DNA of 64,000 nucleotides from Pelagibius sp. (lineage in GTDB: Bacteria; Pseudomonadota; Alphaproteobacteria; Kiloniellales; Kiloniellaceae). Below the pieces are notes generated by a model. It made no database searches, was not told the DNA's origin, and worked only from the letters and a program-made list of their open reading frames with translations. Each line of letters starts with the position of its first letter. Within the stretch, counting starts at the first letter, position 1. Position numbers and translations under genes: made by a program. Shown here piece after piece: positions 8,612 through 16,780 of this stretch. The stretch spans positions 81,600 through 145,599 of the forward strand of contig NZ_JANQKD010000044.1 of NCBI RefSeq assembly GCF_028281305.1. The letters are read 5' to 3'.

Positions 8612-8797
8612 TTATATCGGTCGGCTGCGGGCGGCCCTGTGGGGATTCTCACGCGCGAAGGGATCGGCACCGGGATTGGCGTGCTGCCGTTCCAGGCGGG
8701 AGACGGCGACACTGCGCGCCAATACCTGGTGCAACAGCCGCTCCATCGAGGTGCCCAGGTTGGGCGCGCGCTCGCCGGAGGATCGACCGGCGGTGCT
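8612..8797 (-). pseudogene. Decayed C-terminal remnant of a paralogue of the preceding membrane cyclic-nucleotide-domain gene
   Basis: Directly after the epimerase stop codon, in the same frame, the minus strand encodes RAPNLGTSMERLLHQVLARS and then VAVS. The intact neighbour ends RTPALGTSMERLFNQELARK and then VAVS. About 18 of 24 residues agree, and the DNA is clearly alike as well. The fragment continues about 30 unrelated residues to a TAA. It has no start codon and lacks all helices and most of the nucleotide domain. The simplest reading is a tandem duplicate that lost its 5' portion when the epimerase gene became its neighbour. Confidence 0.75.
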
Positions 8798-9820
8798 TTA
8801 GACCACCTGGAAGCCGTGGGCGTAGGGGTCGCGGTCGTCGATGGTGATGGTGTTGAGGCCGGTCATGCGTGCCCAGCCTTCGATGGAGGGGACGATGGCG
8901 GCGTGGTTGCCGACCTTGGTTTCCCCCTCGATGCGCCCGGTGAAGAGGCTGCCGATGATGCTCTCGTGCACGAAGCGCTGGCCGGTCTTCAGGCGGTCTT
9001 TGGCGTGCAGTTGGGCCATGCGGGCCGAGGTGCCGGTGCCGCAGGGGCTGCGGTCGATGGCCTTGTCGCCGTAGAAGACCGCGTTGCGGGCATCGGCCCC
9101 CGGCTGGGTTGGGGCGCCGGTCCAGAGTATGTGGCTGACGCCGCGGATTGTCGGGTCCTCTGGGTGGACGATCTCCACCGCGTCGTTGAGCGCCCGGCGC
9201 AGCAGCGGGGAGAGCCGCAGGATGTCGCCGGCGCCGAGCTGCGCGAGATCCTCGTAGCCGGGCTGCGGTTCCACGATGGCGTAAAAGTTGCCGCCGTAGG
9301 CGATGTCGACGCTGAGCGGGCCGAGGCCGGGGCAGTCCACGGTCACGGCCTCGGCGGCCAGGTAGGCACCGACGTTTGTCAGGCGAACGGAGTCCACATA
9401 GCCGGCCTGGAGGTCGTAGCGCGCCTCCACAGGGCCCGCAGGGGTGTCGAGCATCAGACGTCCCGGCTCGCGCGGCTGCACCAGTCCGCGTTCGACGGCG
9501 AAGGTCACTGTGCCGATGGTGCCGTGCCCGCACATCGGCAGGCAGCCGCTGGTCTCGATGTACAGCACGCCGACGTCGCAGTCCTCCCGGGTGGCCGGGT
9601 AGAGGATGGCGCCGGACATCATGTCGTGGCCGCGCGGCTCGAACATCAGGCCGGTGCGGATCCAGTCGTAGCGGGCGAGGAAGTCCTGCCGCCGGGCGCT
9701 CATGCTGGCGCCCTCCAGCGCCGGGCCGCCGCCGGCGACCAGCCGCACCGGGTTGCCGCAGGTGTGTCCGTCGATGCAGAAAAAGGTGTTGGGCTTCACC
9801 GGCCCGGGTGCCCCGTTCAT
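8798..9820 (-). CDS. Proline racemase family protein, probable 4-hydroxyproline 2-epimerase
   Basis: 340 residues. Both catalytic cysteines of the two-base racemase mechanism are present: Cys97 in MCGHGTIGT and Cys260 in SPCGTGTSA, so it is not a dehydratase-type member with Thr/Ser. The MCGHGTIG context is frequent in hydroxyproline epimerases. The start MNGAPGPVKP is followed closely by FFCIDGHTCGNPVR; the open frame extends upstream but gives Cys/Arg-rich sequence. No deaminase or dehydrogenase of the hydroxyproline pathway is adjacent, so substrate is left open between L-proline and trans-4-hydroxyproline. Divergent from the GMC gene. Confidence 0.85.
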   Translation of the reverse strand: MNGAPGPVKPNTFFCIDGHTCGNPVRLVAGGGPALEGASMSARRQDFLARYDWIRTGLMFEPRGHDMMSGAILYPATREDCDVGVLYIETSGCLPMCGHGTIGTVTFAVERGLVQPREPGRLMLDTPAGPVEARYDLQAGYVDSVRLTNVGAYLAAEAVTVDCPGLGPLSVDIAYGGNFYAIVEPQPGYEDLAQLGAGDILRLSPLLRRALNDAVEIVHPEDPTIRGVSHILWTGAPTQPGADARNAVFYGDKAIDRSPCGTGTSARMAQLHAKDRLKTGQRFVHESIIGSLFTGRIEGETKVGNHAAIVPSIEGWARMTGLNTITIDDRDPYAHGFQVV

Positions 9821-9980
9821 GGGGGCCGAGTATCGGCTCCGCTCCCCCCTTTGGCAATGCTGGCGGCCGGGCTGGGCCGGGCCGCCGCAGGCCCACGTGG
9901 CGTCACGGTCATGACACTGGATTTGTACGGCGCCGCGACTGTTACATGCGCTCTGGCATTTCAGGGGCAGCAAGGCGCAG

Positions 9981-11681
9981 ATGGCCGAAACGTTCGACGA
10001 CCTGCAATCGGTCCTGCTCGAGACCACGCCGGAGCGGATCTCGTCGCTCTCCGCGGATGCCATTGTCGTCGGTGGCGGAGCGGCCGGCGGTCTGGCCTCG
10101 CTGCTGCTCTGCGAGGCCGGCCTTCGGGTCCTGACACTCGATGCCGGCGTCCGAAAGGGTTTCCTCCAGGCACCCTACTCACGGGCGCTGTCTGCGGTCG
10201 TGACCCGCATCGCAACGCCGGAGATGTTCGAGCGCCTGCCGCTGAGCATCTCCAACCTGGGCCGCAAGGCCTTGCGCCTGGCTGGCCGGCTGCGTCAGCC
10301 CGTACAGTCGCGCTGCTTTGCCTGGGAACTGCAGCCGGACTGTCTGGTCGACGATCGCGACAACCCCTATCTGTCCGATCCTGATGGCTCGTTCTGCTGG
10401 TTTCGGTCCCGCCAGCTCGGCGGGCGCATGATCGTGCCGGGCCACGGGCGTCAGTACTTCAGGCTGAGTGCCGCCGACCTCCACCCGCGAGACGGCTTGA
10501 GCCCGCCCTGGCCGGTGACGGCCGAAGACCTGGCGCCCTGGTATGCGCTGGTCGAACGCCGGCTGGGGCTGCATGGCCGCCGGGAAGGCCATCCCTGGGT
10601 GCCGGACAGCGAGATCGCCCAGGCGATCGAGCCGACGCCGGCTGAGGCCGATCTGATGGCGGCGATTAACCGCCACTGGCCGCATCTGCATCCCATCGCC
10701 GGCCGCTTTGCCCCGCCGCTGGCGTCTCTGGCGCAGGCGGCGCATACCGGCCGGCTGGCCTGCCGCCAGGGAGCCGTCGTGCGACAGATCCATGTGGACG
10801 GCAAGGGCGCGGTCTGCGGCGTCAGCTTCGTCGACGATGCCAGCGGCGCAGCGCTCCGCGTCGAGGCGCCGCTGGTGTTCCTCTGCGCGTCGACGCTGGA
10901 ATCGACGCGCCTCCTGATGCTGTCGCGTTCTCCACGGCATCCGGAAGGTCTTGGGGGTGCATCGGGCGCTCTCGGCCGCAACCTTATGGACCACGTGGTC
11001 ATGAGCGGGCGTGGCTTTGGGCCCGCGCTGCCAGGGGGCCGCGCGACCCTTGTGGACGGGCGCAGTGTTTACGTCCCGCGTTTCGACCTTCAGGACGGAG
11101 CGGATGGTCAGGCGCCAGGGACGGGGCGCGGCTTCGGCGTCCAGCTCTACCGGATGTCCAAGGGCGCCGATGCTTCGTTCTTTCAGGCGGTCGCCTTTGC
11201 CGAGATGACGCCGCGCCCGGACAACCGGGTCATGCTCGACGGCCGGATGAGGGACCGCTGGGGTGTGCCGGCACTTTCGATCCACTGCCGTCACAGCGTG
11301 GAAGAGATCGATCAGGCCCGGCGGCAGTCGGCGGCCTTGCAGGCCATTGCAGATGTCCTCGGCGTGACCTTGTCGGACCTGAACACCCGACCGACCCCGC
11401 CCGGCATGGCAATCCACGAATGCGGTACGGCCCGCATGGGCAGCACGCCGGAGACCTCCGTGCTCGATCCATTCAATCAATGCTGGGACGCAAAGGGCCT
11501 CTATGTCACCGACGGCGCCTGCTTTCCGTCGCAGGGTGCGCAGAACCCGACGCTGACCATCATGGCCCTGACGGCGCGGGCCTGCGATCACGCCCTGCGC
11601 GGCCTGAAGGCCTCGGCAACGGCCGATTTTAGCGACGGCCGGCAGACAATCGGCCAGCCTGTCGGCGCCCCGGTCGGGTGA
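9981..11681 (+). CDS. GMC-family FAD-dependent oxidoreductase
   Basis: 566 residues. The Rossmann FAD motif DAIVVGGGAAGG is near residue 28. The C-terminal GMC domain contains AIHECGTARMGS near 480 (catalytic His region) and GAQNPTLTIMALTARA near 525 (second catalytic position Asn). FRSRQLGGRMIVPGHGRQYF near 135-155 corresponds to the family segment that positions the flavin. GMC enzymes oxidise sugars, alcohols or choline; the substrate is not readable here. Its stop shares a base with the start of the next gene (TGATG), so the two are probably cotranslated. Confidence 0.85.
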   Translation: MAETFDDLQSVLLETTPERISSLSADAIVVGGGAAGGLASLLLCEAGLRVLTLDAGVRKGFLQAPYSRALSAVVTRIATPEMFERLPLSISNLGRKALRLAGRLRQPVQSRCFAWELQPDCLVDDRDNPYLSDPDGSFCWFRSRQLGGRMIVPGHGRQYFRLSAADLHPRDGLSPPWPVTAEDLAPWYALVERRLGLHGRREGHPWVPDSEIAQAIEPTPAEADLMAAINRHWPHLHPIAGRFAPPLASLAQAAHTGRLACRQGAVVRQIHVDGKGAVCGVSFVDDASGAALRVEAPLVFLCASTLESTRLLMLSRSPRHPEGLGGASGALGRNLMDHVVMSGRGFGPALPGGRATLVDGRSVYVPRFDLQDGADGQAPGTGRGFGVQLYRMSKGADASFFQAVAFAEMTPRPDNRVMLDGRMRDRWGVPALSIHCRHSVEEIDQARRQSAALQAIADVLGVTLSDLNTRPTPPGMAIHECGTARMGSTPETSVLDPFNQCWDAKGLYVTDGACFPSQGAQNPTLTIMALTARACDHALRGLKASATADFSDGRQTIGQPVGAPVG

Positions 11682-12718
11682 TGGCGGAGACCTTGAGCGC
11701 CTTGTTGGGCAAGGCCTTTGCGGACGGCGGGCCCCGGCTGGGCTTCGGCACCGGCGACGTCTATGGGCGCGACCGCGCCGAGGCCTCGCGGCGCCTGATC
11801 GACAGCGCCCTCGATCATGGGTTCCGCTACATCGACACGGCGCGGCTTTACGGCGACGGCAGCGCGGAGTCGGTGATCGGTGCGGCGCTCGCCGGTCGCC
11901 GCGATCAGGTTGTGCTGGCCAGCAAGGTGGGCATCCTGCCCTGGCGCATGCGTCGCGGACTGCGGATTGCTCACCGCGTGCGGCGCCTCGCTAGAAAAGG
12001 GGGCGGTCTTGCCAGGGCCCTGGTTGCAGCGCCGGAACCGGCGGGCGCGCTCTTCGGTGCCTTTGGGCTCGGTCAATTGCGCCGCAGCCTGGAGGCCAGC
12101 CTGAAGGCGCTGCGCACCGATCACCTGGACATCCTGCTGCTGCACGAATGTACCCCAGCCGACGCCCTGCGCCCGGAAATCCAGGACTTCCTCGCCCGCG
12201 TGGTGCAGGAGGGCAAGGTGCGTCATTGCGGGATTGCGGCCACGGTCGCGGCGACGGCCGAGATCCTCGACCGAAAGCCCCCGACCATCGAGATTGTGCA
12301 GGGCCCCAGCGATGCGCGGGAGCGCAACCTGCCTCTCTACCGCCGCGCCTCCGGCGGTTTCGTCGTGACCCACTCGGTGCTCAAGACCCTGCTGCCGGAG
12401 ATCGCCGCGCGGGCCAGAGCCGATGCGGCCTATGCGGCCCGCTTCGCCGAGACGACCGGTGCGGACGGCCGCGATCCGGCGGCCGTGGCGACCCTCCTGC
12501 TCGCCCATGCCCTCCGGGAGAACAGCGAGGGCGTCGTCCTGTTCTCGACCCTGAAACCGGAGCGGGCGGCCGCCGTCCGCAAGGCGCTCTCGGACGCCTC
12601 TTTCTCGGCGGAGCAGTTCTCCGGCCTGGAGCAGGCCGTTGCCGAACGCCTGCCGGTCCAAAATCCGCCCGAGAACCTGGCCGAGAACCCGGCCGGACTG
12701 GCCTCCCAGGGAGGCTAG
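11681..12718 (+). CDS. Aldo/keto reductase family protein
   Basis: 345 residues with an AKR barrel. The expected tetrad is visible: Asp and Tyr in RYIDTARLYGDG near residue 50, Lys in VVLASKVG near 83, and His in ILLLHE near 155. The N-terminal GFGTGDVYG strand and late SEGVVLFSTLKPE segment also fit. The GTG one codon upstream of the chosen ATG is a less likely start. Coupled to the GMC oxidoreductase by TGATG, the pair may interconvert the oxidation state of one sugar or polyol, which is inference from coupling only. Confidence 0.85.
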   Translation: MAETLSALLGKAFADGGPRLGFGTGDVYGRDRAEASRRLIDSALDHGFRYIDTARLYGDGSAESVIGAALAGRRDQVVLASKVGILPWRMRRGLRIAHRVRRLARKGGGLARALVAAPEPAGALFGAFGLGQLRRSLEASLKALRTDHLDILLLHECTPADALRPEIQDFLARVVQEGKVRHCGIAATVAATAEILDRKPPTIEIVQGPSDARERNLPLYRRASGGFVVTHSVLKTLLPEIAARARADAAYAARFAETTGADGRDPAAVATLLLAHALRENSEGVVLFSTLKPERAAAVRKALSDASFSAEQFSGLEQAVAERLPVQNPPENLAENPAGLASQGG

Positions 12719-12867
12719 GCTCTCTGCAGTTCTGGTTGGGGGATCGAGATGGTGGCCGGCAAAAGGGGCGGCCCCGGGCGCCGCTTTTCGGCCACCCGCG
12801 CCTTGGCCGCTGCTGCGCGCCGGGAGGCTTTGCCTGGCCGCGTGGCGGCGGCTATAGTCGGCGTCTT

Positions 12868-13716
12868 ATGTCGATCGCTGCCATGGACAGTCCCGAAATC
12901 GTCGCCGACCGCAAAGACCAGGAGAAGGCCGGGGGTCAGCTTCTGGCCGAGGATGAGCCGCGCCCTTTTGAGCTTTTCAATCTCTCCGGCAGCGCGCCGG
13001 TGCTGCTGATCTGCGATCACGCCACCCGCTTCATTCCGCGTTCGCTGAACGCCCTCGGGCTCGACGAGGCCTGCCTTTCCCGCCATATCGCCTGGGACAT
13101 CGGCATCGCCGAGGTGACCCGCCGTCTCGCCGAGCGCCTGGAGGCGCCGGCGGTCCTCAGCCACTTTTCCCGGCTGATCGTCGATCCCAACCGGCAGGTG
13201 AACAACCCCACCTCGATCCCCGAGATCAGCGACGGTGTCATCGTGCCCGGCAACCGCGATCTCGATGAGCAGGCTGTTGCCGCCCGTCTGGAAGCCTTCT
13301 TCTATCCCTATCATGAGGCGATCGAACGCCAGCTGGACCGGATGATGGCGACGGGGACTGCGCCGGCGCTGATCTCCATGCACAGTTTTACGCCCGTGAT
13401 GAGGGGGCAGGAGCGGCCTTGGGAGATCGGCATTCTGTGGAACAAGGATCCGCGCCTGCCCAAGCCGCTGATGGACCGGCTGCGGGCCGAGGGTCTGACC
13501 GTCGGCGACAACCTGCCGTACTCCGGCGCCGACGAGCACGGTTACAGCCAGCACGTCCACGGCGACCGCCGAGGCCTGGCCAATGCTCTCATCGAGGTCC
13601 GCCAGGATCTGATCGACACCCATCACGGTGCCGCCGAGTGGGCCGAGCGCCTGGGGCCCGTGCTGGAAGAGGTGTTGCGCGACCCGGAGCTCTACAAGGT
13701 GGAGCACTACGGCTGA
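12868..13716 (+). CDS. N-formylglutamate amidohydrolase family protein
   Basis: 282 residues. Conserved blocks are LLICDHATRFIP near residue 50, HIAWDIGIAEV near 78, RLIVDPNR near 104 and ISMHSFTPVMRG near 170, all containing candidate metal ligands of the FGase family. Real substrate may be N-formyl amino acids or related amides rather than the histidine-pathway intermediate, because no hut genes are nearby. The first ATG after an in-frame gap is used; a second ATG five codons later is an alternative. The stop overlaps the start of the YbdK-type ligase by one base. Confidence 0.85.
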   Translation: MSIAAMDSPEIVADRKDQEKAGGQLLAEDEPRPFELFNLSGSAPVLLICDHATRFIPRSLNALGLDEACLSRHIAWDIGIAEVTRRLAERLEAPAVLSHFSRLIVDPNRQVNNPTSIPEISDGVIVPGNRDLDEQAVAARLEAFFYPYHEAIERQLDRMMATGTAPALISMHSFTPVMRGQERPWEIGILWNKDPRLPKPLMDRLRAEGLTVGDNLPYSGADEHGYSQHVHGDRRGLANALIEVRQDLIDTHHGAAEWAERLGPVLEEVLRDPELYKVEHYG

Positions 13717-14855
13717 TGCGACGTGAGCCTTCCTTCACCGTCGGCATCGAGGAGGAGTACCTGCTGGTCGACCGCGAGACGCGGGACCTGGTCGTCGACC
13801 CGCCGGACGCCCTGATGACCCGCTGCGAGGCGGAACTGGCCGAACGGGTCAGCCCGGAGTTCCTGCAGTCGCAGATTGAGGTCGGCACCTCCAAGCGCGA
13901 GACTGTGCGCGAGGCAGCCGAAGAGCTGGCGGAACTGCGCCGCTGCATCGCCCGCGTGGCGGCGGACTACAACCTCGCCCCCATCGCCGCCTCCACACAT
14001 CCTTTTGCCCAGTGGGACGCCCAGAAGCACACCCGTAAGGAGCGCTACGACGAACTGGCGCGCGACATGCAGGCGGTGGTCCGCCGTCTTCTGATCTGCG
14101 GCATGCACGTTCATGTCGGGCTGGACGACGACGAACTGCGCATCGATCTGATGCAGCAGATCAGCTATTTCCTGCCACACCTGCTGGCGCTGTCTACCTC
14201 TTCGCCCTTCTGGCGGGGCGAGACGACGGGCCTGAAGTGTTACCGCCTGTCCGTATTCGAGGAACTGCCGCGCACCGGCCTGCCGGAGTCCTTCGACAGC
14301 TTCGGCGAGTATCAGCGCCATGTCGATGCCATGGTCAGCGCCGGGCTGATCGAGGATGCCACCAAGATCTGGTGGGACGTGCGGCCCTCTGCACGCTTCC
14401 CGACGCTGGAAATGCGGGTTGCCGATGTCTGCACCCGGATTGAGGATGGGATCACTGTGGCTGCGCTCTACGTCAGCCTGATGCGCATGCTCTATGCCTT
14501 GAAGCGCGACAATCAGCGCTGGCGCAAGTACAGCAACATGCTGATCCAGGAGAACCGCTGGCGGGCGCAGCGTTACGGCTTCGACGAGGGCCTGGTCGAT
14601 TTCGGCAAGGGCGAGGTGGTTTCCTATGGGACCCTTCTTGAGGAGATCATCGGGCTGGTCTCCGAACATGCCGGGGCCCTGAACTGCCTGGAGGAGGTGG
14701 CACACGCCCGGGATATCCTGAACCGCGGCACCTCGGCCCACCGCCAGATCGCAACCTATGACGCGGCGATTGCCGCCGGGGCCGACAAACGCGAGGCTCT
14801 GGCCCAGGTGGTGGATTTCCTGATCGCGGAGACCGTGCCCGGCGCCCCAACCTGA
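13716..14855 (+). CDS. YbdK-type carboxylate-amine ligase (glutamate-cysteine ligase GCS2 family)
   Basis: 379 residues. The opening strand FTVGIEEEYLLVD carries the Glu residues of the glutamine-synthetase-like active site. LICGMHVHVGLDDDE near 128-140 and WWDVRPSARFPTLEMRVADV near 220 are family signatures. It makes an ATP-dependent gamma-glutamyl type bond in vitro in E. coli YbdK. It is translationally coupled (TGATG) to the N-formylglutamate amidohydrolase-like gene, suggesting the pair acts on one gamma-glutamyl or amide metabolite. The chosen ATG removes a 99-codon upstream extension that overlaps the previous gene. Confidence 0.87.
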   Translation: MRREPSFTVGIEEEYLLVDRETRDLVVDPPDALMTRCEAELAERVSPEFLQSQIEVGTSKRETVREAAEELAELRRCIARVAADYNLAPIAASTHPFAQWDAQKHTRKERYDELARDMQAVVRRLLICGMHVHVGLDDDELRIDLMQQISYFLPHLLALSTSSPFWRGETTGLKCYRLSVFEELPRTGLPESFDSFGEYQRHVDAMVSAGLIEDATKIWWDVRPSARFPTLEMRVADVCTRIEDGITVAALYVSLMRMLYALKRDNQRWRKYSNMLIQENRWRAQRYGFDEGLVDFGKGEVVSYGTLLEEIIGLVSEHAGALNCLEEVAHARDILNRGTSAHRQIATYDAAIAAGADKREALAQVVDFLIAETVPGAPT

Positions 14856-14968
14856 CGGGCCCCGGCCTGAAGGGCTGGACTTCGGCGCTGCAGTCCCCAG
14901 ATTCCACTAAAGCATCCGATACCTTTGGCCCGGGAGAGCCAAAGAAGAGAGCCAGGGAGAGAGCAAGA

Positions 14969-15265
14969 ATGGACGACAAGACCCGTACCGAACTGGAGGC
15001 TGCGGCCTTCCGCACACTGGTTTCCCACCTGCGCGAGCGCACGGACGTGCAGAACATCGACCTGATGAACCTGGCCGGGTTCTGCCGCAACTGCCTGTCC
15101 AAGTGGTACCGGGCCGCGGCCGAGGACAAGGGCATCGAGATGGACTACGACTCGGCGCGGGAGCTGATCTACGGCATGCCCTACGCCGATTGGAAGGCCA
15201 AGTACCAGACCGAGGCGACGCCGGAGCAGAAGGCCGCCTTCGAGGCCAGCCACAAGCACGGCTGA
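14969..15265 (+). CDS. DUF1244 family small protein
   Basis: 98 residues. AAAFRTLVSHLRERTDVQNI followed by DLMNLAGFCRNCLSKWY, with two cysteines in CRNC, is the DUF1244 signature. The family is widespread in alpha- and gammaproteobacteria and its function is unknown to me. It is hydrophilic, without signal peptide or membrane helix. A GGGAGAG precedes the ATG. It follows the YbdK-type ligase by 113 bp on the same strand. Confidence 0.9.
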   Translation: MDDKTRTELEAAAFRTLVSHLRERTDVQNIDLMNLAGFCRNCLSKWYRAAAEDKGIEMDYDSARELIYGMPYADWKAKYQTEATPEQKAAFEASHKHG

Positions 15266-15326
15266 CCGGTCAGGAGTACCGCCGAGCGGCCTCGCCGCGT
15301 TGCGGTGATCTGCGGGCTTTCCCCCG

Positions 15327-15335
15327 TTATCCACA
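15327..15335 (+). promoter_or_regulatory. Consensus DnaA box before gapR
   Basis: TTATCCACA is an exact match to the strict DnaA box. It sits in the 176-bp gap between the DUF1244 gene and gapR, 107 bp before the gapR start. I saw no cluster of further boxes here, so it is not an origin. A chance match is possible. Confidence 0.45.
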
Positions 15336-15441
15336 GCTTTCCCGCGTTGTCAGTCTTCCGGCCCCGGTCTAGTCTCGGCGCCCTTCAGCAGGCCTGAATC
15401 AGCAGTCTGGCTCGGGCGCATCTAGAGGAGTTTGTACGTCT

Positions 15442-15690
15442 ATGGCTGATGTCGGCGGCATCGGGGCGGATCGGCTGCGGTCTTTCGTTGAGCGGATTGA
15501 GCGCCTGGAAGAAGAAAAGGCGGCATTGACCGCGGATATCCGCGAGGTCTATGCCGAGGCGAAGGGCGATGGCTTCGACACCAAGGTGATGCGCCAGGTG
15601 GTCCGCCTGCGCAAGATGGACTCCGGCGACCGCCAGGAACAGGAAGCCATCCTCGATCTCTATAAACAGGCCCTCGGCATGGTGGGTTAG
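15442..15690 (+). CDS. gapR: GapR-type nucleoid-associated protein (DUF2312)
   Basis: 82 residues, the normal length. RLRSFVERIERLEEEKAALT followed by DIREVYAEAKGDGFDTKVMR and a short helical tail is the GapR/DUF2312 pattern: a long coiled-coil helix, a basic loop, and C-terminal helices that form a tetrameric DNA clamp. In Caulobacter GapR binds overtwisted AT-rich DNA and aids replication and transcription. The start ATG follows a TAGAGGAG ribosome site. A DnaA box lies in its upstream region. Confidence 0.92.
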   Translation: MADVGGIGADRLRSFVERIERLEEEKAALTADIREVYAEAKGDGFDTKVMRQVVRLRKMDSGDRQEQEAILDLYKQALGMVG

Positions 15691-15696
15691 GGTGGT

Positions 15697-15906
15697 TCAA
15701 GGTCTTCCCTGACCGAACCTGCCTCTGGTCCGCCGCTCCGGCGGCAGGTCCTTTCTGTTGGCGCAGCCCGCGATGGCAACCAGGGAGAAGGCCAGCGGAG
15801 CGAAAAGCCAGTTCCGAAGCAGACGTCGGCGGTCTTTGAGCGATGGGCGGTCTTGCGACGCCGAATGAGCTTTGCTGCCGGCAACGGGGTTGCGCTTCAC
15901 GGCCAT
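15697..15906 (-). CDS. Possible small lipoprotein-like or single-helix protein
   Basis: 69 residues: a basic N-terminus of about 32 residues, a hydrophobic stretch LFAPLAFSLVAIAGC near 34-48 ending in a cysteine that resembles a lipobox, then a short basic tail. The long pre-helix region is unusual for a lipoprotein, so a simple membrane anchor is equally likely. Convergent with gapR with only 6 bp between stops. The ribosome site is weak (AGGAC). I do not recognise a family; it may be spurious. Confidence 0.35.
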   Translation of the reverse strand: MAVKRNPVAGSKAHSASQDRPSLKDRRRLLRNWLFAPLAFSLVAIAGCANRKDLPPERRTRGRFGQGRP

Positions 15907-16120
15907 GGTCTGAACGTCCTGGGCTGCCTCTGTAGCGTCTCTGATTGAGATATGCGTTGGGTCGCTGGCAAGATCAACGGCATGGCCCAGCGCGTCTTCA
16001 CGTTTTGGTGCTTCGCGCAGCCGGGGGCCTCCGACGGGGCTTCCGTCATTGACCCTGGCAATGTGCCTGCCCGATACTTCTCGCCAAGATCCGAAAGCCT
16101 CGGAAAATCGGGAGAGAGGG

Positions 16121-16489
16121 ATGCTACGCAGACATCACGACATGGGTGGCTTGGATGCCGGACCGGTCGACCCCTTCGGGCCCGGGGCCGAGCACGACTA
16201 CGCGCCCTGGGAAAAGAAGGTCGATGCCATCCTGAGGCTGGTCAGCGACCAGAAGCGCCAGATCATGACGGTGGACGAACTGCGCCGCGGCATCGAAGAG
16301 TTGGGCCCCGGCGTCTACGACGAGCTCAGCTACTACGAACGCTGGATCGCGTCGGTCACCAATATCCTCATCGAGAAGGGTGTCATCGAGATCGAAGAGC
16401 TAGGCCGCCGGATGGCCGAGATCACCGATGCCTGGCCCGCCGGCGGCGTGGCCGAGGCGGAACCGAAAACCGCTGGCGATCTGTCATGA
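16121..16489 (+). CDS. Nitrile hydratase/thiocyanate hydrolase beta-type subunit, N-terminal half
   Basis: 122 residues. The start, GGLDAGPVDPFGP, and the helix WEKKVDAILRLVSD resemble the N-terminal part of nitrile hydratase beta chains, as in the separate beta subunit of thiocyanate hydrolase. YYERWIASVTNILIEKGV then repeats the subunit-interface helix. The gene has a strong GGGAGAGAGGG site just before the ATG. It overlaps the next gene by an ATGA junction. The beta chain is thus encoded as two genes here. Whether the substrate is a nitrile, thiocyanate or another small molecule cannot be told from sequence. Confidence 0.75.
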   Translation: MLRRHHDMGGLDAGPVDPFGPGAEHDYAPWEKKVDAILRLVSDQKRQIMTVDELRRGIEELGPGVYDELSYYERWIASVTNILIEKGVIEIEELGRRMAEITDAWPAGGVAEAEPKTAGDLS

Positions 16490-16776
16490 CCGCCCGCTTC
16501 GAGATCGGTGCCCGGGTTGCGGTGCGCGCGGCCTATCCGCCCGGCCATGTGCGTACGCCTTTCTTCGTGCGCGGCAAAACCGGCGTGGTGACCGAAATCC
16601 TGGGGCCCTACCGCAATCCGGAGGCGCTGGCCTACGGGCGCAGCGGCGATCCGGCGCTGCCGCTCTACCGCATTCTGTTCCGGACCGCTGAGCTCTGGGA
16701 TGGCTATGAGGGCTCTTCGGGCGACACCACCGTGGTGGATATCTACGAGAACTGGCTGAGTTCGGCGGAGGCTTGA
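16486..16776 (+). CDS. Nitrile hydratase/thiocyanate hydrolase beta-type subunit, C-terminal half (SH3-like barrel)
   Basis: 96 residues. RFEIGARVAVRAAYPPGHVR TPFF-type sequence near residue 4-28, GKTGVVTEILGPYRNPE near 31, and LYRILFRTAELW near 62 match the beta-barrel C-terminal domain of nitrile hydratase beta, which in thiocyanate hydrolase is a separate small subunit. It begins inside the previous stop (ATGA), so the two halves are expected in equal amounts. The metal-binding subunit follows 4 bp later. Confidence 0.8.
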   Translation: MTARFEIGARVAVRAAYPPGHVRTPFFVRGKTGVVTEILGPYRNPEALAYGRSGDPALPLYRILFRTAELWDGYEGSSGDTTVVDIYENWLSSAEA

Positions 16777-16780
16777 AGTC

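Noticed and set aside
15262..15273. CTGACCGGTCAG palindrome at the DUF1244 stop
   Set aside because: Overlaps the stop codon, single copy, and is more likely coincidental.
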